From positions 124,001-188,000 of the forward strand of contig NZ_SSSM01000006.1 of the NCBI RefSeq assembly GCF_004801885.1: a stretch of DNA of 64,000 bases, read 5' to 3'. The notes under the pieces were generated by a model that was not told where the DNA came from, did not search any database, and saw only the letters and a program-made list of their open reading frames with translations. Below are positions 51,469-61,132 of the stretch, piece after piece. Each line of letters starts with the position of its first letter. Within the stretch, counting starts at the first letter, position 1. Source of the DNA: Naasia lichenicola. GTDB lineage: Bacteria; Actinomycetota; Actinomycetes; Actinomycetales; Microbacteriaceae. The translations under genes were made by a program, and so were the position numbers.

Positions 51469-51755
51469 GTCGCGCTCCTAAAACAGTCGTCTCGTGGCGA
51501 GCCGACTGGAATGCGACCCGCGCGCTGCAATGAACCCCCAATGCCGCGCCTTGTATCCGACACCCCGTCATGTCACATCCAGTTTACCTATGCGACGTCG
51601 AAGAGGGGTATATTGCGGCGCCCGTCCGTGTCCGGATCGTTAGGTTCGCGACAGCCATCTGAGGGACGTCTGAGAGTGGGCTCCGCATCGGGTCCGAAGG
51701 GTCGTCGAACAATGCCCACCCTGATAAGGCGCAGAATTCGGACGCATGGCGTTGA

Positions 51756-51761
51756 TAACCT
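51756..51761 (+). promoter_or_regulatory. -10 box of ABC exporter operon
   Basis: TAACCT ends 6 nt before GTG 51768. The 299-bp divergent gap 51469-51767 contains the locally AT-richest stretch (about 51580-51615) and no other supported feature. Confidence 0.45.
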
Positions 51762-51767
51762 CGACCG

Positions 51768-54011
51768 GTGAGCACCGCACCCGACCGTCCCGAATCCTCC
51801 GCAGCCGCCGAGGATCCGACGACGTCAGCCGATGCCGCCGAAGAGACGAAGTCCAGCCCCGCACCCGCGCCCCCGGCGGCGAAGCGCAAGCCTGCCTCTT
51901 CGTCTGCGGGCGCTCGAAAGAGCACCCGGCCGAAGACGTCGGCTCAGAACGACACGAAGTCGACGGTGTCGTCGACGGCCGATCGATCCGAGAAGGAGCC
52001 GGTGGTGGAGGCCGAGTCGACGGAGGCCGAGCCGACGGGTATCGAGCGGGTGGACGTGGAGTCCGTGGAAGTGGAGCCGGCGGCCGAAGCGATCGTGGAC
52101 GAGCCTGAGGCGGTCGCCGTGAAGTCTGAGTCGGCGATGCCCGTCGAGGACATCATCGAGGCGGAGCCGGTTGTCGAGGCGGAGCCGGTTGTCGAGGCGG
52201 AGCCGGTTGTCGAGGCGGAGCCGGTTGTCGAGGCGGAGCCGGTTGTCGAGGCGGAGCCGGCTTCCGTTGGATCCACGGACGCGGTCCCGCCCGCGCGCGC
52301 CCGGGTAGAGCGCCCTGCGCTCGCCGCGCTGCGAGCGCCGCATCCGCCGAGCGCTCGCGTGGCCGCAGTCCTGGCGGAGTCGCAGCCGCGGTCCGGCTCC
52401 TCCGAGTCCCGTGACGCTTCGGTTCGCGAGACGGCGCCCACCGCGCCCGCCGACTCGACCGGGACTCCCGCCACCTGGCAGCAGCGACTGCAGAGCCTCT
52501 CGCGCACCGTGGCGCCCCTGATCAAGGCTGCATTCAGTCCCGTTCCGACCGATGCTCCTGCGGCATCGACCGTCACCCAGAGCGTGCCGTCGTCGGCCGC
52601 CGCCTCGACCGGAGCCATCGAGATCCTCGACCTCGATGCGGCGAAGAATCAGACGCACGCTCCCGTCGCGGCGGCCCCAACGGCGGACCGCAAGGCCCCG
52701 GTTCAGCGTGACGCCCGCGACGAGGATGCGGCGCAGGTCACGCCGGCCGCTCAGCCGCCCGTCGACGAGCCCGCTGAGCCGACTGTGGAGCGGACGGCTG
52801 AGTCGACCTCTGAATCGACCTCTGAATCGACCTCTGAATCGACCGACGAGCCGGATCACGATGGCCTCTCGGCGCTGTCCGCCCTCGTGCACGAGACGGA
52901 GCAGGAGAGCGCTCAGGAGACCGAGCAGGGGATTCAGGCGAAGCCTGCGCGGAGAGCCGACAACGGAGTCTCTGAGGCCCCGCGACCGGCCGGCCGGAAG
53001 GTCGAGGAGGTCGAGATCGAGGAGCTGGTCGAACTCGCCCCGACCTCCGTCGTCTCCGTCCCCCCGACCCCACCGATCGGACCGCAGCTTCTCGACGAGG
53101 CGAAGTCCCTGGTCAGCTCCACGATCGACGCCACCCGAGCGCGAATCGCCGCCCGCACCGCGCCGCGCAACGCTGCCCGCACCCAGCCGCGCACTCCGCG
53201 CCGGGCCTCCGCGAAGCCGATGCGGATACCGGCACCGGAACGCGACCTGGGTGAGGCGGTCCTCGAGATCGAGGGTCTCACGAAGCGGTTCGGCGAGCAG
53301 ATCGCCGTCGACGACGTGGCACTCGAGGTCAAGCAGGGCTCGTTCTACGGGATCGTGGGCCCCAACGGCGCGGGGAAGACCACGACGCTGTCGATGATCA
53401 CGGGCTTGCTGCGCCCCGACTCCGGCCGGGTGCTGGCGCACGGCGTCGACGTCTGGAAGGAGCCCGCCCGGGCCAAGCGGATCATCGGCGTGCTGCCCGA
53501 CGCGCTCCGCCTCTTCGACCGGCTCACCGGCGCCCAGCTCCTCTACTACTCCGGCGCCCTCCGCGGGCTCGACAACGAGACGGTGCGCACCCGAGCTGCC
53601 GACCTGGCGACCGCCTTCGGGATCGAGGACGCGGTCGATCGCCTCGTCGCGGACTACTCCGCCGGCATGACCAAGAAGATCGCGCTCGCCGCCGCCATGA
53701 TCCATTCGCCCCGACTGCTCGTGCTCGACGAGCCGTTCGAGTCCGTCGACCCGGTGTCGGCGGCGAACCTCAACGAGATCCTCCAGCGCTACGTGGCGAG
53801 CGGGGGCACCGTCGTGCTGTCCAGCCACGGCATGGACTTCATCCAGCGCGTGTGCGATCACGTCGCGATCATCGTCAACGGACGGGTTCTGTCGGCGGGA
53901 ACCATGGACGAGGTGCGGGGGAGCGCGTCCCTCGAGGAGCGCTTCGTCGAGCTGGCCGGAGGCCGCAAGGCGGCCGAGGGCATGGAGTGGCTGCACAGCT
54001 TCACGGACTGA
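51768..54011 (+). CDS. ABC transporter ATPase with about 490-residue disordered N-terminal region
   Basis: 747 residues. Only about 495-735 form the ATPase: AVLEIEGLTKRFGEQIAVDD, Walker A GPNGAGKTTTLSMI, signature DYSAGMTKKIAL, Walker B LLVLDEPFESVD, SSHGMDF. The preceding region is Ala/Glu/Pro/Ser/Thr-rich, with five EAEPVV repeats (from residue 131) and three TSES repeats, and has no recognisable fold. ATPases of this type (drug/ABC-2 exporters) are usually about 230-310 residues. The fused tail stays in frame and starts at a GTG with a good -10, so it looks genuine. The membrane partner follows. Confidence 0.87.
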   Translation: MSTAPDRPESSAAAEDPTTSADAAEETKSSPAPAPPAAKRKPASSSAGARKSTRPKTSAQNDTKSTVSSTADRSEKEPVVEAESTEAEPTGIERVDVESVEVEPAAEAIVDEPEAVAVKSESAMPVEDIIEAEPVVEAEPVVEAEPVVEAEPVVEAEPVVEAEPASVGSTDAVPPARARVERPALAALRAPHPPSARVAAVLAESQPRSGSSESRDASVRETAPTAPADSTGTPATWQQRLQSLSRTVAPLIKAAFSPVPTDAPAASTVTQSVPSSAAASTGAIEILDLDAAKNQTHAPVAAAPTADRKAPVQRDARDEDAAQVTPAAQPPVDEPAEPTVERTAESTSESTSESTSESTDEPDHDGLSALSALVHETEQESAQETEQGIQAKPARRADNGVSEAPRPAGRKVEEVEIEELVELAPTSVVSVPPTPPIGPQLLDEAKSLVSSTIDATRARIAARTAPRNAARTQPRTPRRASAKPMRIPAPERDLGEAVLEIEGLTKRFGEQIAVDDVALEVKQGSFYGIVGPNGAGKTTTLSMITGLLRPDSGRVLAHGVDVWKEPARAKRIIGVLPDALRLFDRLTGAQLLYYSGALRGLDNETVRTRAADLATAFGIEDAVDRLVADYSAGMTKKIALAAAMIHSPRLLVLDEPFESVDPVSAANLNEILQRYVASGGTVVLSSHGMDFIQRVCDHVAIIVNGRVLSAGTMDEVRGSASLEERFVELAGGRKAAEGMEWLHSFTD
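52158..52260 (+). repeat. 18-bp tandem repeat in coding sequence
   Basis: Five identical copies of GAGGCGGAGCCGGTTGTC from 52158 to 52247 and a partial sixth, encoding EAEPVV. Identity between copies suggests recent slippage or a variable-number tract. Confidence 0.95.
52809..52844 (+). repeat. 12-bp tandem repeat in coding sequence
   Basis: Three identical copies of TCTGAATCGACC encoding SEST, in the same disordered region. Confidence 0.9.
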
Positions 54012-54068
54012 CGCAGACCACGACACATACATGACCACGGTTCCAGCAGGGCGAGAGGAGGGCAGCAC

Positions 54069-55640
54069 ATGATCCGGGATTTCCTGAGCCTCAAGCTGCG
54101 CCTGCTCGCGAACGCGTTCAAGCGCAGCCCGTGGCAGGTGGTGGGGCTCGTGCTCGCGATCGCCTACGGCCTCGGCATCACCATCCTGGCCGTCGTCACC
54201 CTCGTCCTGCTGCGGTTCGCCGAGGTCGAGGTGGCTCGCGCGATCGTCGTGATCATCGGATCGGCGCTCGTGCTCGGGTTCGCCCTCGTGCCGCTGGCAT
54301 TCGGAGTGGACGACACCCTCGACCCGAGACGCTTCGCCCTGTTCGGCATCGAGAACACGCGGCTCGCCCTCTACCTGCTCTTCGCCGCCCTCATCAGCGT
54401 CCCCTCCTTCGTGATCATCGTCTTCGGAGGGGTGTCGGTCTTCACCTGGGCGCGGGACTTCGGCTCCTTCGTCTTCGGGGTGCTCGGGGCCGCGCTGGCG
54501 ATCGCCACATGCATCGTCGTTGCCCGCGTCAGCACCTCGGTGGCCGCATTCCTGCTGGCCACCCGTCGCGCTCGAGAGTTCACCGCCCTGCTCGGCATCC
54601 TGGCCTTCGTGCTCATCTCGCCCGGGATCATCGTGCTCGCAGGCGTGAACTGGCAGCGCGACGGCCTCAGCGCCGCGACCGCCCTCGCCGACGGCCTCGC
54701 CTGGTCGCCGCTCGGTGCGGCCTGGTCCGCTCCCGGCGACGCCGCCGAGGGCAACTACGGGCTCGCGATCCTGCGCATCCTGATCGCCGCGGCGTCCTTG
54801 GTCGTGCTGCTGGTCGTCTGGCGCGCTCTGCTCGGCTGGATGCTCGTCACGCCGGAGCGCGAGGCGCGAGCCCGGCACTACACGGGGCTCGGCTGGTTCG
54901 ACAGGCTGCCCAGCGGACCGACCGCCGCGGTCTCCGCGCGCAGCGCCACCTACTGGCTGCGCGATCCCCGCTACCGCGTCTCGCTCATCATCATCCCGAT
55001 CACCCCGCTGCTGATGATGATCCCGCTGCTGGTCGTCGGAGTGCCGAGCACGCTGCTCGCTCTGCTGCCCGTGCCGGTGATGAGCCTCTTCCTCGGATGG
55101 GCGATGCACAACGACGTCGCGTACGACAGCACCGCGATCTGGATGCACGTCGCCTCCGGGGTGAAGGGGCGCGCCGACCGGATCGGACGACTCTTCCCGG
55201 CGCTCGTGCTCGGCATCCCCGTCGTGATCCTCGGATCGTTCATCAGCGCCTACTTCTACGGGCAGTGGAACGTCGTCGGCGGCCTCATCGGCGTCAGCTC
55301 GGCGCTGCTGTTCGCAGGTCTCGGCTTCTCCAGCCTGATCTCCGCACGGTTCCCGTACCCCGTCGTCAAGCCGGGCGACAGCCCCTTCGCCCAGCCGCAG
55401 AGCGCCGGCGCCACCACGGCGGCCGTGCAGTCGATCGCCTTCCCAGCCGCGCTCATCCCTGCCGCTCCGGCGATCGTCTTCGCCTGGCTCGGCTTCTTCA
55501 CCGACCCGCGCTGGTTCGTCGCCTCCCTCGTGTCCGGCGTATCGCTCGGCGTCGTCGCGCTGGTCTTCGGAGTGGCCGTCGGATCCTGGATCTACGACCG
55601 CCGCGGACCCGAGCTCGTCGGCGCCGCGACGCGAAGCTGA
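54069..55640 (+). CDS. ABC exporter membrane subunit (ABC-2-like)
   Basis: 523 residues with about 12 hydrophobic segments and no ATPase motifs; soluble middle loops include WLRDPRYRVSLI and SGVKGRADRIGRLFPALVLG. GAGGAGG stands seven bases before ATG 54069. It follows the ATPase gene by 57 bp, so the two form one exporter. Substrate unknown. Confidence 0.85.
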   Translation: MIRDFLSLKLRLLANAFKRSPWQVVGLVLAIAYGLGITILAVVTLVLLRFAEVEVARAIVVIIGSALVLGFALVPLAFGVDDTLDPRRFALFGIENTRLALYLLFAALISVPSFVIIVFGGVSVFTWARDFGSFVFGVLGAALAIATCIVVARVSTSVAAFLLATRRAREFTALLGILAFVLISPGIIVLAGVNWQRDGLSAATALADGLAWSPLGAAWSAPGDAAEGNYGLAILRILIAAASLVVLLVVWRALLGWMLVTPEREARARHYTGLGWFDRLPSGPTAAVSARSATYWLRDPRYRVSLIIIPITPLLMMIPLLVVGVPSTLLALLPVPVMSLFLGWAMHNDVAYDSTAIWMHVASGVKGRADRIGRLFPALVLGIPVVILGSFISAYFYGQWNVVGGLIGVSSALLFAGLGFSSLISARFPYPVVKPGDSPFAQPQSAGATTAAVQSIAFPAALIPAAPAIVFAWLGFFTDPRWFVASLVSGVSLGVVALVFGVAVGSWIYDRRGPELVGAATRS

Positions 55641-55701
55641 TGGCAGCCGTCGGGGGCCAGAGGCAGGTGCGGGGACCAGCAGGAGCCACCGCCGTCGCGC
55701 G

Positions 55702-55707
55702 TAGACT
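55702..55707 (+). promoter_or_regulatory. -10 box of DUF3039 gene
   Basis: TAGACT ends 7 nt before ATG 55715 and decides that start. Confidence 0.5.
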
Positions 55708-55714
55708 TTCGGGC

Positions 55715-55984
55715 ATGTGGGATCAGCGTGCGGCAGCCGATGCGGGCGGGGGGACGGACACCCTCGATCGTGAGCTCCAGGAGCTCATCGAGAAGGAGCA
55801 GCTCGACGAGGGCGACCACGACCGCTTCGCGCATTACGTGCGCAAGGAGAAGATCGTCGAGTCCGCCGTCACCGGCAAGCCGGTCATCGCGCTCTGCGGC
55901 AAGAAGTGGGTTCCGGGTCGCGACCCGTCGAAGTTCCCGATCTGCCCCTCCTGCAAGGAGATCTACGAATCGATGAACGAGTAG
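55715..55984 (+). CDS. DUF3039 family protein, putative zinc-binding
   Basis: 89 residues. DTLDRELQELIEKEQLDEGD, DRFAHYVRKEKIVESAVTG, then ALCGKKWVPGRDPSKFPICP SCKEIYE: one Cys, a CxxC pair and several His/Asp make a small zinc site likely. Function unknown; usually found near NAD and cell-wall housekeeping genes in actinobacteria. Confidence 0.85.
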   Translation: MWDQRAAADAGGGTDTLDRELQELIEKEQLDEGDHDRFAHYVRKEKIVESAVTGKPVIALCGKKWVPGRDPSKFPICPSCKEIYESMNE

Positions 55985-56015
55985 CCGGGCAGTCCTCGAC
56001 CCGACGACTCGACCG

Positions 56016-57329
56016 CTACGCGGTGACCGTCGGGATGACCGGGTCGCCGGCGCGCAGCCGGAAGGCCTGAGGCGGGAGCTCCTTCAGCACATCCGCGTGA
56101 TGGGCGCGAGCGGCCGCGGCGCCCGCAGCGCCTCGCCACCGCGGGTCGATGACGCCGTCTTGGATCAGCGGGACGTGCAGCGCGCGCTCGCCCGAGCCGG
56201 GGCGCTCCCCGTCGACGGGCGCGGCATCGACTCGGATCAGCTCGGTCGTCGCCGTTCCGGACTCCGACAGCCGGCGGTAGGCGTGCTTGCGTCCGCCGAC
56301 ACTGGCCTTATTCGCCGAACGCTTCGCCACCGACAGCCACTCTCCGGCGGAATCCTGGTGCGCGACGAGCTTGTAGACCATGCCGGCGGCGGGAGCTCCC
56401 GATCCGGTGACGAGCGACGTGCCGACGCCATACGAGTCGACGGGGGAGGCGGAGAGCGCGGCTATGCCGAACTCGTCGAGGTCGTTGGTCACCGTGATCC
56501 GGGTCTCCGTCGCGCCGAGCGAGTCGAGCAGCTCACGCACCTCGGCCACCTGCACGGGCAGATCGCCCGAGTCGATCCGGACGGCGCCGAGCGAGGTGCC
56601 CGCCACCTCGACCGCGCGGCGCACGGCCGTCGGCACGTCGAAGGTGTCCACCAGCAGCGTCGTCGACGGCCCGAGGGCGTCGACCTGAGCGCGGAAGGCC
56701 TGCTCCTCAGTGTCGTGGAGGAGGGTGAAGGCGTGCGCGGCCGTGCCCATCGTCGGCACGCCCCAGGTCCGTCCCGCCTCGAGATTCGACGTCGCCGAGA
56801 AGCCCGCGATCCATGCCGCCCGAGCCGCCGCCACTGCCGAGCGCTCGCCGACACGTCGGGAGCCCATCTCCGCAATGGGTCGTCCCGCCGCCGCGGACAC
56901 CATCCGAGCCGCGGCGGTGGCCACAGCGCTGTCGTAGTTGAGCACGCTGAGCACGACGGTCTCGAGGATCACCGCCTCGGCGAAGCTGCCCTCGACCACG
57001 AGCACGGGGGAGCCCGGGAAGTAGAGCTCGCCCTCCCGATAGCCCCACACGTCGCCGCGGAACCGATAGTCGGCGAGCCAGTCGAGGGTGCGGGAGCCGA
57101 CGATCGCGTTGTCCGACAGCCAGCTCAGCTCGTCCTCCCCGAACCGGAAGGCCTCGATGGCGTCGAGGACGCGCCCGACGCCGGCGAGCACGCCGTAGCG
57201 TCGCCCGCCCGGCAGGCTCCGTCCGAAGACCTCGAAGACGCACCTGCGCTCGTGGGTGCCGGCGTGCAGTGCGGCGTCGAGCATCGTGAGCTCGTATCGG
57301 TCGGTGAGAAGGGCGGTGCTCTGCGTCAC
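56016..57329 (-). CDS. pncB: Nicotinate phosphoribosyltransferase
   Basis: 437 residues from GTG 57329 (ATG 57332 adds one residue). TALLTDRYELTMLDAALHAG, EMGSRRVGE, GFSATSNLEAGRTWGVPTMGTAAHAF and RIDSGDLP are signature segments of PncB, which makes nicotinate mononucleotide from nicotinate and PRPP in NAD salvage. TAGGCT is only 3 nt before the ATG but 6 nt before the GTG, so the leaderless start is probably the GTG. Convergent with DUF3039. Confidence 0.92.
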   Translation of the reverse strand: MTQSTALLTDRYELTMLDAALHAGTHERRCVFEVFGRSLPGGRRYGVLAGVGRVLDAIEAFRFGEDELSWLSDNAIVGSRTLDWLADYRFRGDVWGYREGELYFPGSPVLVVEGSFAEAVILETVVLSVLNYDSAVATAAARMVSAAAGRPIAEMGSRRVGERSAVAAARAAWIAGFSATSNLEAGRTWGVPTMGTAAHAFTLLHDTEEQAFRAQVDALGPSTTLLVDTFDVPTAVRRAVEVAGTSLGAVRIDSGDLPVQVAEVRELLDSLGATETRITVTNDLDEFGIAALSASPVDSYGVGTSLVTGSGAPAAGMVYKLVAHQDSAGEWLSVAKRSANKASVGGRKHAYRRLSESGTATTELIRVDAAPVDGERPGSGERALHVPLIQDGVIDPRWRGAAGAAAARAHHADVLKELPPQAFRLRAGDPVIPTVTA

Positions 57330-57335
57330 CATGCC

Positions 57336-57341
57336 AGCCTA
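57336..57341 (-). promoter_or_regulatory. -10 box of pncB
   Basis: TAGGCT ends 6 nt before GTG 57329. Confidence 0.5.
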
Positions 57342-57522
57342 CGCGGCGGGCGGAGGCTCTCAGGGCGTCGGATCCCCGGAAACACGGGGATCGAAGCCCC
57401 CTGAACTGGGAGGCGCGGCCCGCATCCCGCCGCTTCTAGCATTGCGCAAGACCTGCTGTACCCGCAGCCAGGAATGCGCGCCTCACCCGAGCGCGTCCCC
57501 CTTGTTCCTGAGAGACCCACTC

Positions 57523-57696
57523 ATGCTCAGCCTCCACACCCTCGTCGCGCCCATCGACGCCATGTCCAGCGTCGGCGGCCTCGACCTCATCCCCGCAGGC
57601 GTCGCCGCGACCGTGCTCATCGCACTGGGCGTCGCGCTGGTCATCACCTCGCTGCGTCGCAAGGATTCCGGGCGGGACACCACCCACCGCCAGTAG
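57523..57696 (+). CDS. Small single-pass membrane protein (57 aa), tentative
   Basis: Starts MLSLHTLVAPIDAMSSVGGL, with a helix AGVAATVLIALGVALVITSL followed by RRKDSGRDTTHRQ. The helix plus basic cytoplasmic end is protein-like, but there is no strong ribosome site and no family. It lies alone in the 469-bp gap between pncB and murI. Confidence 0.45.
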   Translation: MLSLHTLVAPIDAMSSVGGLDLIPAGVAATVLIALGVALVITSLRRKDSGRDTTHRQ

Positions 57697-57789
57697 GGCC
57701 ATCCGCCGCTTCGCATGCACAGTCCTCCGCACCGTCCTCTGCACAGTGGTGTGCCGCTGACGTCAGCGTCCCGGGCCTCCACCGCCGCC

Positions 57790-57795
57790 TAGACT
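57790..57795 (+). promoter_or_regulatory. -10 box of murI-rph-rdgB
   Basis: TAGACT ends 6 nt before GTG 57802. Confidence 0.5.
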
Positions 57796-57801
57796 GCTCT
57801 G

Positions 57802-58656
57802 GTGGCTGATGCACCGATCGGAGTCTTCGATTCCGGGGTCGGCGGGCTCACCGTGGCCCGCGCGATCATCGACCAGCTGCCCCGCGAATCCATCCTCTAC
57901 GTGGGCGACACCGCCAACAGCCCGTACGGGCCGAAGCCGCTCGCGGATGTCCGCCGCTTCGCCCTCGACGTGATGGACGACCTGGTCGCCCAGGGCGTCA
58001 AGCTTCTCGTCATCGCCTGCAACTCGGCGTCGGCCGCCGTGCTCCGCGATGCGCGCGAGCGCTACACCGTCGGCCACGGCATCCCCGTGGTCGAGGTCAT
58101 CCAGCCCGCAGTCCGCACCGCAGTCCGCCAGACCCGCAACGGACGCGTCGGCGTGATCGGCACCGTCGCGACCATCACCTCCAAGGCATACGACGACGCG
58201 TTCGCCGCGGCGCCGCACCTCGAGCTGGTCAGCGTGGCCTGCCCGCGATTCGTCGAGTTCGTCGAAGCGGGCGTCACCAGCGGAGACGAGCTGTTCGCCG
58301 TCGCCCGCGAGTACCTGCAGCCGCTCCTCGACGCGGACATCGACACCCTCGTCCTCGGCTGCACCCACTATCCGCTGATGTCTGCGGCCATCCAGTACGT
58401 GGTCGGCGAGGACATCACCCTCGTCTCCAGCGCCGAGGAGACCGCCCGCGACGTGTACCGCACACTCGTCCAGCACGACCTGCTGCGCACTTCCGACCTG
58501 CCGCCCCGCCGCGACTACGAGGCGACGGGCGAGAGCGCCGACGAGTTCACCCGCCTCGCGCACCGCTTCCTCGGCCTCGAAGCGCCCCTCGCCGAATCGG
58601 TGATGACCGGCGCCATCCAGCTCCCCGACCGCGCGCAGCTCGCCACCCCGAGCTGA
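57802..58656 (+). CDS. murI: Glutamate racemase
   Basis: 284 residues. [31 protein letters not shown] and the two catalytic cysteines in ACNSAS (usually ACNTAS) and GCTHYPL. It makes D-glutamate for peptidoglycan in the cytoplasm. First gene of a murI-rph-rdgB run also found in mycobacteria (from memory). Confidence 0.95.
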   Translation: MADAPIGVFDSGVGGLTVARAIIDQLPRESILYVGDTANSPYGPKPLADVRRFALDVMDDLVAQGVKLLVIACNSASAAVLRDARERYTVGHGIPVVEVIQPAVRTAVRQTRNGRVGVIGTVATITSKAYDDAFAAAPHLELVSVACPRFVEFVEAGVTSGDELFAVAREYLQPLLDADIDTLVLGCTHYPLMSAAIQYVVGEDITLVSSAEETARDVYRTLVQHDLLRTSDLPPRRDYEATGESADEFTRLAHRFLGLEAPLAESVMTGAIQLPDRAQLATPS

Positions 58657-58741
58657 CGCGCGCACCGCCCACCCGACGACCACCCACCCGCCTACACACG
58701 ACGCGCCCGAGACGGCGGCGTCCGCACCGGAAGGACAACCC

Positions 58742-59476
58742 GTGGCCCGCGCCGACGGCAGGACCCCCGCAGATCTCCGACCCATCACCATCGAGAGGGG
58801 CTGGAGCTCCCAGGCCGAGGGCTCAGCGCTCATCTCCTTCGGCGGCACCAAGGTGCTCTGCACCGCCTCGTTCACCAACGGAGTGCCCCGCTGGCTGCAG
58901 GGCAAGGGCACCGGCTGGGTCACCGCCGAATACGCGATGCTTCCGCGCGCCACCAACGATCGCAACGACCGCGAGTCGGTCAAGGGCAAGATCGGCGGTC
59001 GCACGCACGAGATCTCCCGACTGATCGGCCGCTCGCTACGCGCCATCATCGACCTCAAGGCGCTCGGCGAGAACACCATCGTGCTCGACTGCGACGTCCT
59101 CCAGGCCGACGGCGGAACCCGCACCGCGGCGATCACCGGCGCATACGTCGCTCTGGCCGACTCGATCGAGTGGGCTCGCGGACGCAAGTTCATCGGCCAG
59201 AAGGCCCAGCCGCTCATCGACACCGTCGCCGCCGTCTCGGTGGGCATCATCGACGGCGAGCCCATGCTGGACCTGGCCTACGTCGAGGACGTGCGCGCCG
59301 AGACCGACATGAACGTCGTCGCGACCGGACGCGGCCTGTTCGTCGAGGTCCAGGGCACGGCCGAGCGGGCGCCGTTCGACCGTCGCGAGCTCGACTCGCT
59401 GCTCGACCTGGCTCTGGCGGGTACGAACCAGCTGGCAGAGTTCCAGCGCGCCGCGCTGCAGAGCGCCGACGCGTGA
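58742..59476 (+). CDS. rph: RNase PH
   Basis: 244 residues from GTG 58742, preceded by [64 protein letters not shown] and the EVQGTAE segment identify the phosphorolytic 3'-5' exoribonuclease that trims tRNA precursors. Full length. Confidence 0.96.
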   Translation: MARADGRTPADLRPITIERGWSSQAEGSALISFGGTKVLCTASFTNGVPRWLQGKGTGWVTAEYAMLPRATNDRNDRESVKGKIGGRTHEISRLIGRSLRAIIDLKALGENTIVLDCDVLQADGGTRTAAITGAYVALADSIEWARGRKFIGQKAQPLIDTVAAVSVGIIDGEPMLDLAYVEDVRAETDMNVVATGRGLFVEVQGTAERAPFDRRELDSLLDLALAGTNQLAEFQRAALQSADA

Positions 59477-59486
59477 ACATCGACGC

Positions 59487-60092
59487 ATGAGCGTGATCGA
59501 CGTGCCCGTCGTGCTCGCCACGCACAACGCCCACAAGGTGGATGAGCTCCGTCGGATCCTCGGGCCGCACCTCGACGGGCTCGAGCTGCGCGCCTACGAC
59601 GGACCCGAGCCGATCGAGGATGGCGACACCTTCGCGGCCAACGCGCTGATCAAGGCGCGGGCCGCGGCCGCGCACACCGGCCTGGCCTCCATCGCCGATG
59701 ACTCGGGCATCTCGGTCGAGGCGCTCGATGGCGCCCCGGGCATCTTCTCGGCGCGCTACGCGGGCACACGGGATTCTGCGGACAACGTCGCGCTCGTTCT
59801 CGAGAAGCTGTCCGGCATCCCGGAGGGTCAGCGGGCCGCCGAGTTCACCTGTGCGGCCGCCGCCGTGCTGCCCGACGGACGCGAGCACGTCGTCACAGCG
59901 GTCTGGCCCGGCTCGGTGCTGGAGGCGCCGACCGGCGGCGGTGGATTCGGCTACGACCCCATCTTCCGGCCCGAGGGGCTCGACGTCTCCGCCGCCCAGC
60001 TGACGGCGGTGGAGAAGGACGCGATCAGTCACCGCACCCAGGCCTTCACTGCATTGATACCCTGGCTGCGCGCCACTTTGCTGCAGGACTGA
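59487..60092 (+). CDS. rdgB: Non-canonical purine NTP pyrophosphatase (RdgB/HAM1)
   Basis: 201 residues. VVLATHNAHKVDELRRIL, ADDSGISVEALDGAPGIFSARYAG, FTCAAAAVLPDG, GFGYDPIF and SHRTQAF are complete RdgB signatures. It removes ITP and XTP from the nucleotide pool. Ten bases after the rph stop; a hairpin follows. Confidence 0.96.
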   Translation: MSVIDVPVVLATHNAHKVDELRRILGPHLDGLELRAYDGPEPIEDGDTFAANALIKARAAAAHTGLASIADDSGISVEALDGAPGIFSARYAGTRDSADNVALVLEKLSGIPEGQRAAEFTCAAAAVLPDGREHVVTAVWPGSVLEAPTGGGGFGYDPIFRPEGLDVSAAQLTAVEKDAISHRTQAFTALIPWLRATLLQD

Positions 60093-60097
60093 TCCGC

Positions 60098-60130
60098 CCG
60101 TCCGACGCGCATCAGCCAGGGGTCGGACGG
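60098..60130 (+). terminator. Terminator of murI-rph-rdgB
   Basis: Perfect 9-bp stem CCGTCCGAC / GTCGGACGG with a 15-nt loop, 5 bp after the rdgB stop. Confidence 0.75.
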
Positions 60131-60164
60131 CTCGTCGTGCCTGGTGCCGTGCAGGATGAGCCCG

Positions 60165-60170
60165 TACCGT
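60165..60170 (+). promoter_or_regulatory. -10 box of CDF exporter gene
   Basis: TACCGT ends 7 nt before ATG 60178 and argues against the GTG at 60169. Confidence 0.5.
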
Positions 60171-60177
60171 GGACCCC

Positions 60178-61092
60178 ATGCACGATCACGATTCCGCGGC
60201 GCACGGCTCATCCAGCCGTCGACGTCTCGCGATCGCGCTCGGCATCACCGCCGCCTTCCTCGTCGTGGAGGTCGTCGGAGCGCTGATCACAGGGTCACTC
60301 ACCCTGCTCGCCGACGCCGGCCACATGGCGTCCGACGTCATCGCCCTCGTGATCGCCCTCGTAGCCAGCGCCGTCGCCGCGCGCCCGCCGAGCGAGCGCT
60401 CGACCTTCGGCTACCGCCGGGCCGAGGTGCTCGGAGCCATGGTCAACGCGCTCCTGCTGATCGGGGTCGCGCTGTGGGTCGGTGTCGAAGCCGTCATCCG
60501 ACTGCTCTCCGTCGATCGTGCCGAGATCCTCGGCGGACCCATGCTCATCGTCGCGATCGTCGGCCTCGGCGCCAACATCGCGGCGGCCCTCGTGCTCCGG
60601 AGCGGCACGAGCGAATCGATGAACGTCCGTGGCGCCTACCTCGAGGTGCTGGGCGACATGATCGGGTCAGTCGCCGCGATCGTCGCCGGCATCGTCATCG
60701 TCACGACCGGCTTCGACCGGGCCGACTCGATCGCCTCGCTCGCGGTGGCGGCGCTGATCGTGCCGCGCGCCATCGCGCTGCTGCGCGACGTGACCTCGGT
60801 GCTCACCGAGTCGGCGCCGACCGGCACCAGCGTCGCCGAGATCCGCAGCCACATCCTGGGCACGGATGGCGTGGTCGATGCGCACGACGTCCACGTGTGG
60901 CAGATCACCGCAGGCGCCCCCGTCTTCACGGCGCACGTCGTGGTCGAACCGGGCGTGCTCGAAAGCGGGGGAGCGGACGACCTGCTCGACCGCCTGTCGA
61001 AGTGCCTCGTCGGCCACTTCGATGTCGCCCATTCGACGTTCCAGCTCGAGCCGGCGACCCATGCGGACCATGAGGAGTCCCAGCACGCCTGA
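60178..61092 (+). CDS. Cation diffusion facilitator (CzcD/ZitB-like metal exporter)
   Basis: 304 residues from ATG 60178. Six membrane helices with the transport-site motifs LADAGHMASDVIAL (HxxxD) and YLEVLGDMIGS, where the first ligand of the second site is Glu-Val-Leu-Gly-Asp rather than the common His form. The C-terminal metal-sensing domain has DAHDVHVWQI. N- and C-terminal His/Asp clusters (MHDHDSAAH, THADHEESQHA). It exports Zn2+ or another divalent ion; the MntR-type gene next door could indicate Mn2+. Confidence 0.92.
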   Translation: MHDHDSAAHGSSSRRRLAIALGITAAFLVVEVVGALITGSLTLLADAGHMASDVIALVIALVASAVAARPPSERSTFGYRRAEVLGAMVNALLLIGVALWVGVEAVIRLLSVDRAEILGGPMLIVAIVGLGANIAAALVLRSGTSESMNVRGAYLEVLGDMIGSVAAIVAGIVIVTTGFDRADSIASLAVAALIVPRAIALLRDVTSVLTESAPTGTSVAEIRSHILGTDGVVDAHDVHVWQITAGAPVFTAHVVVEPGVLESGGADDLLDRLSKCLVGHFDVAHSTFQLEPATHADHEESQHA

Positions 61093-61120
61093 CGGCATCT
61101 CCACGAGGGACTCGGATCGG

Positions 61121-61126
61121 TAGGGT
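61121..61126 (+). promoter_or_regulatory. -10 box of MntR-type gene
   Basis: TAGGGT ends 6 nt before ATG 61133. Confidence 0.5.
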
Positions 61127-61132
61127 CGAGGC

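Noticed and set aside
52158-52260. CRISPR-like array
   Set aside because: Copies are contiguous with no spacers, in frame, and encode EAEPVV; it is a coding tandem repeat.
51825-55148. 1107-codon open frame antisense to the ABC exporter genes
   Set aside because: Composed of His/Arg/Asp repeats mirroring the plus-strand genes.
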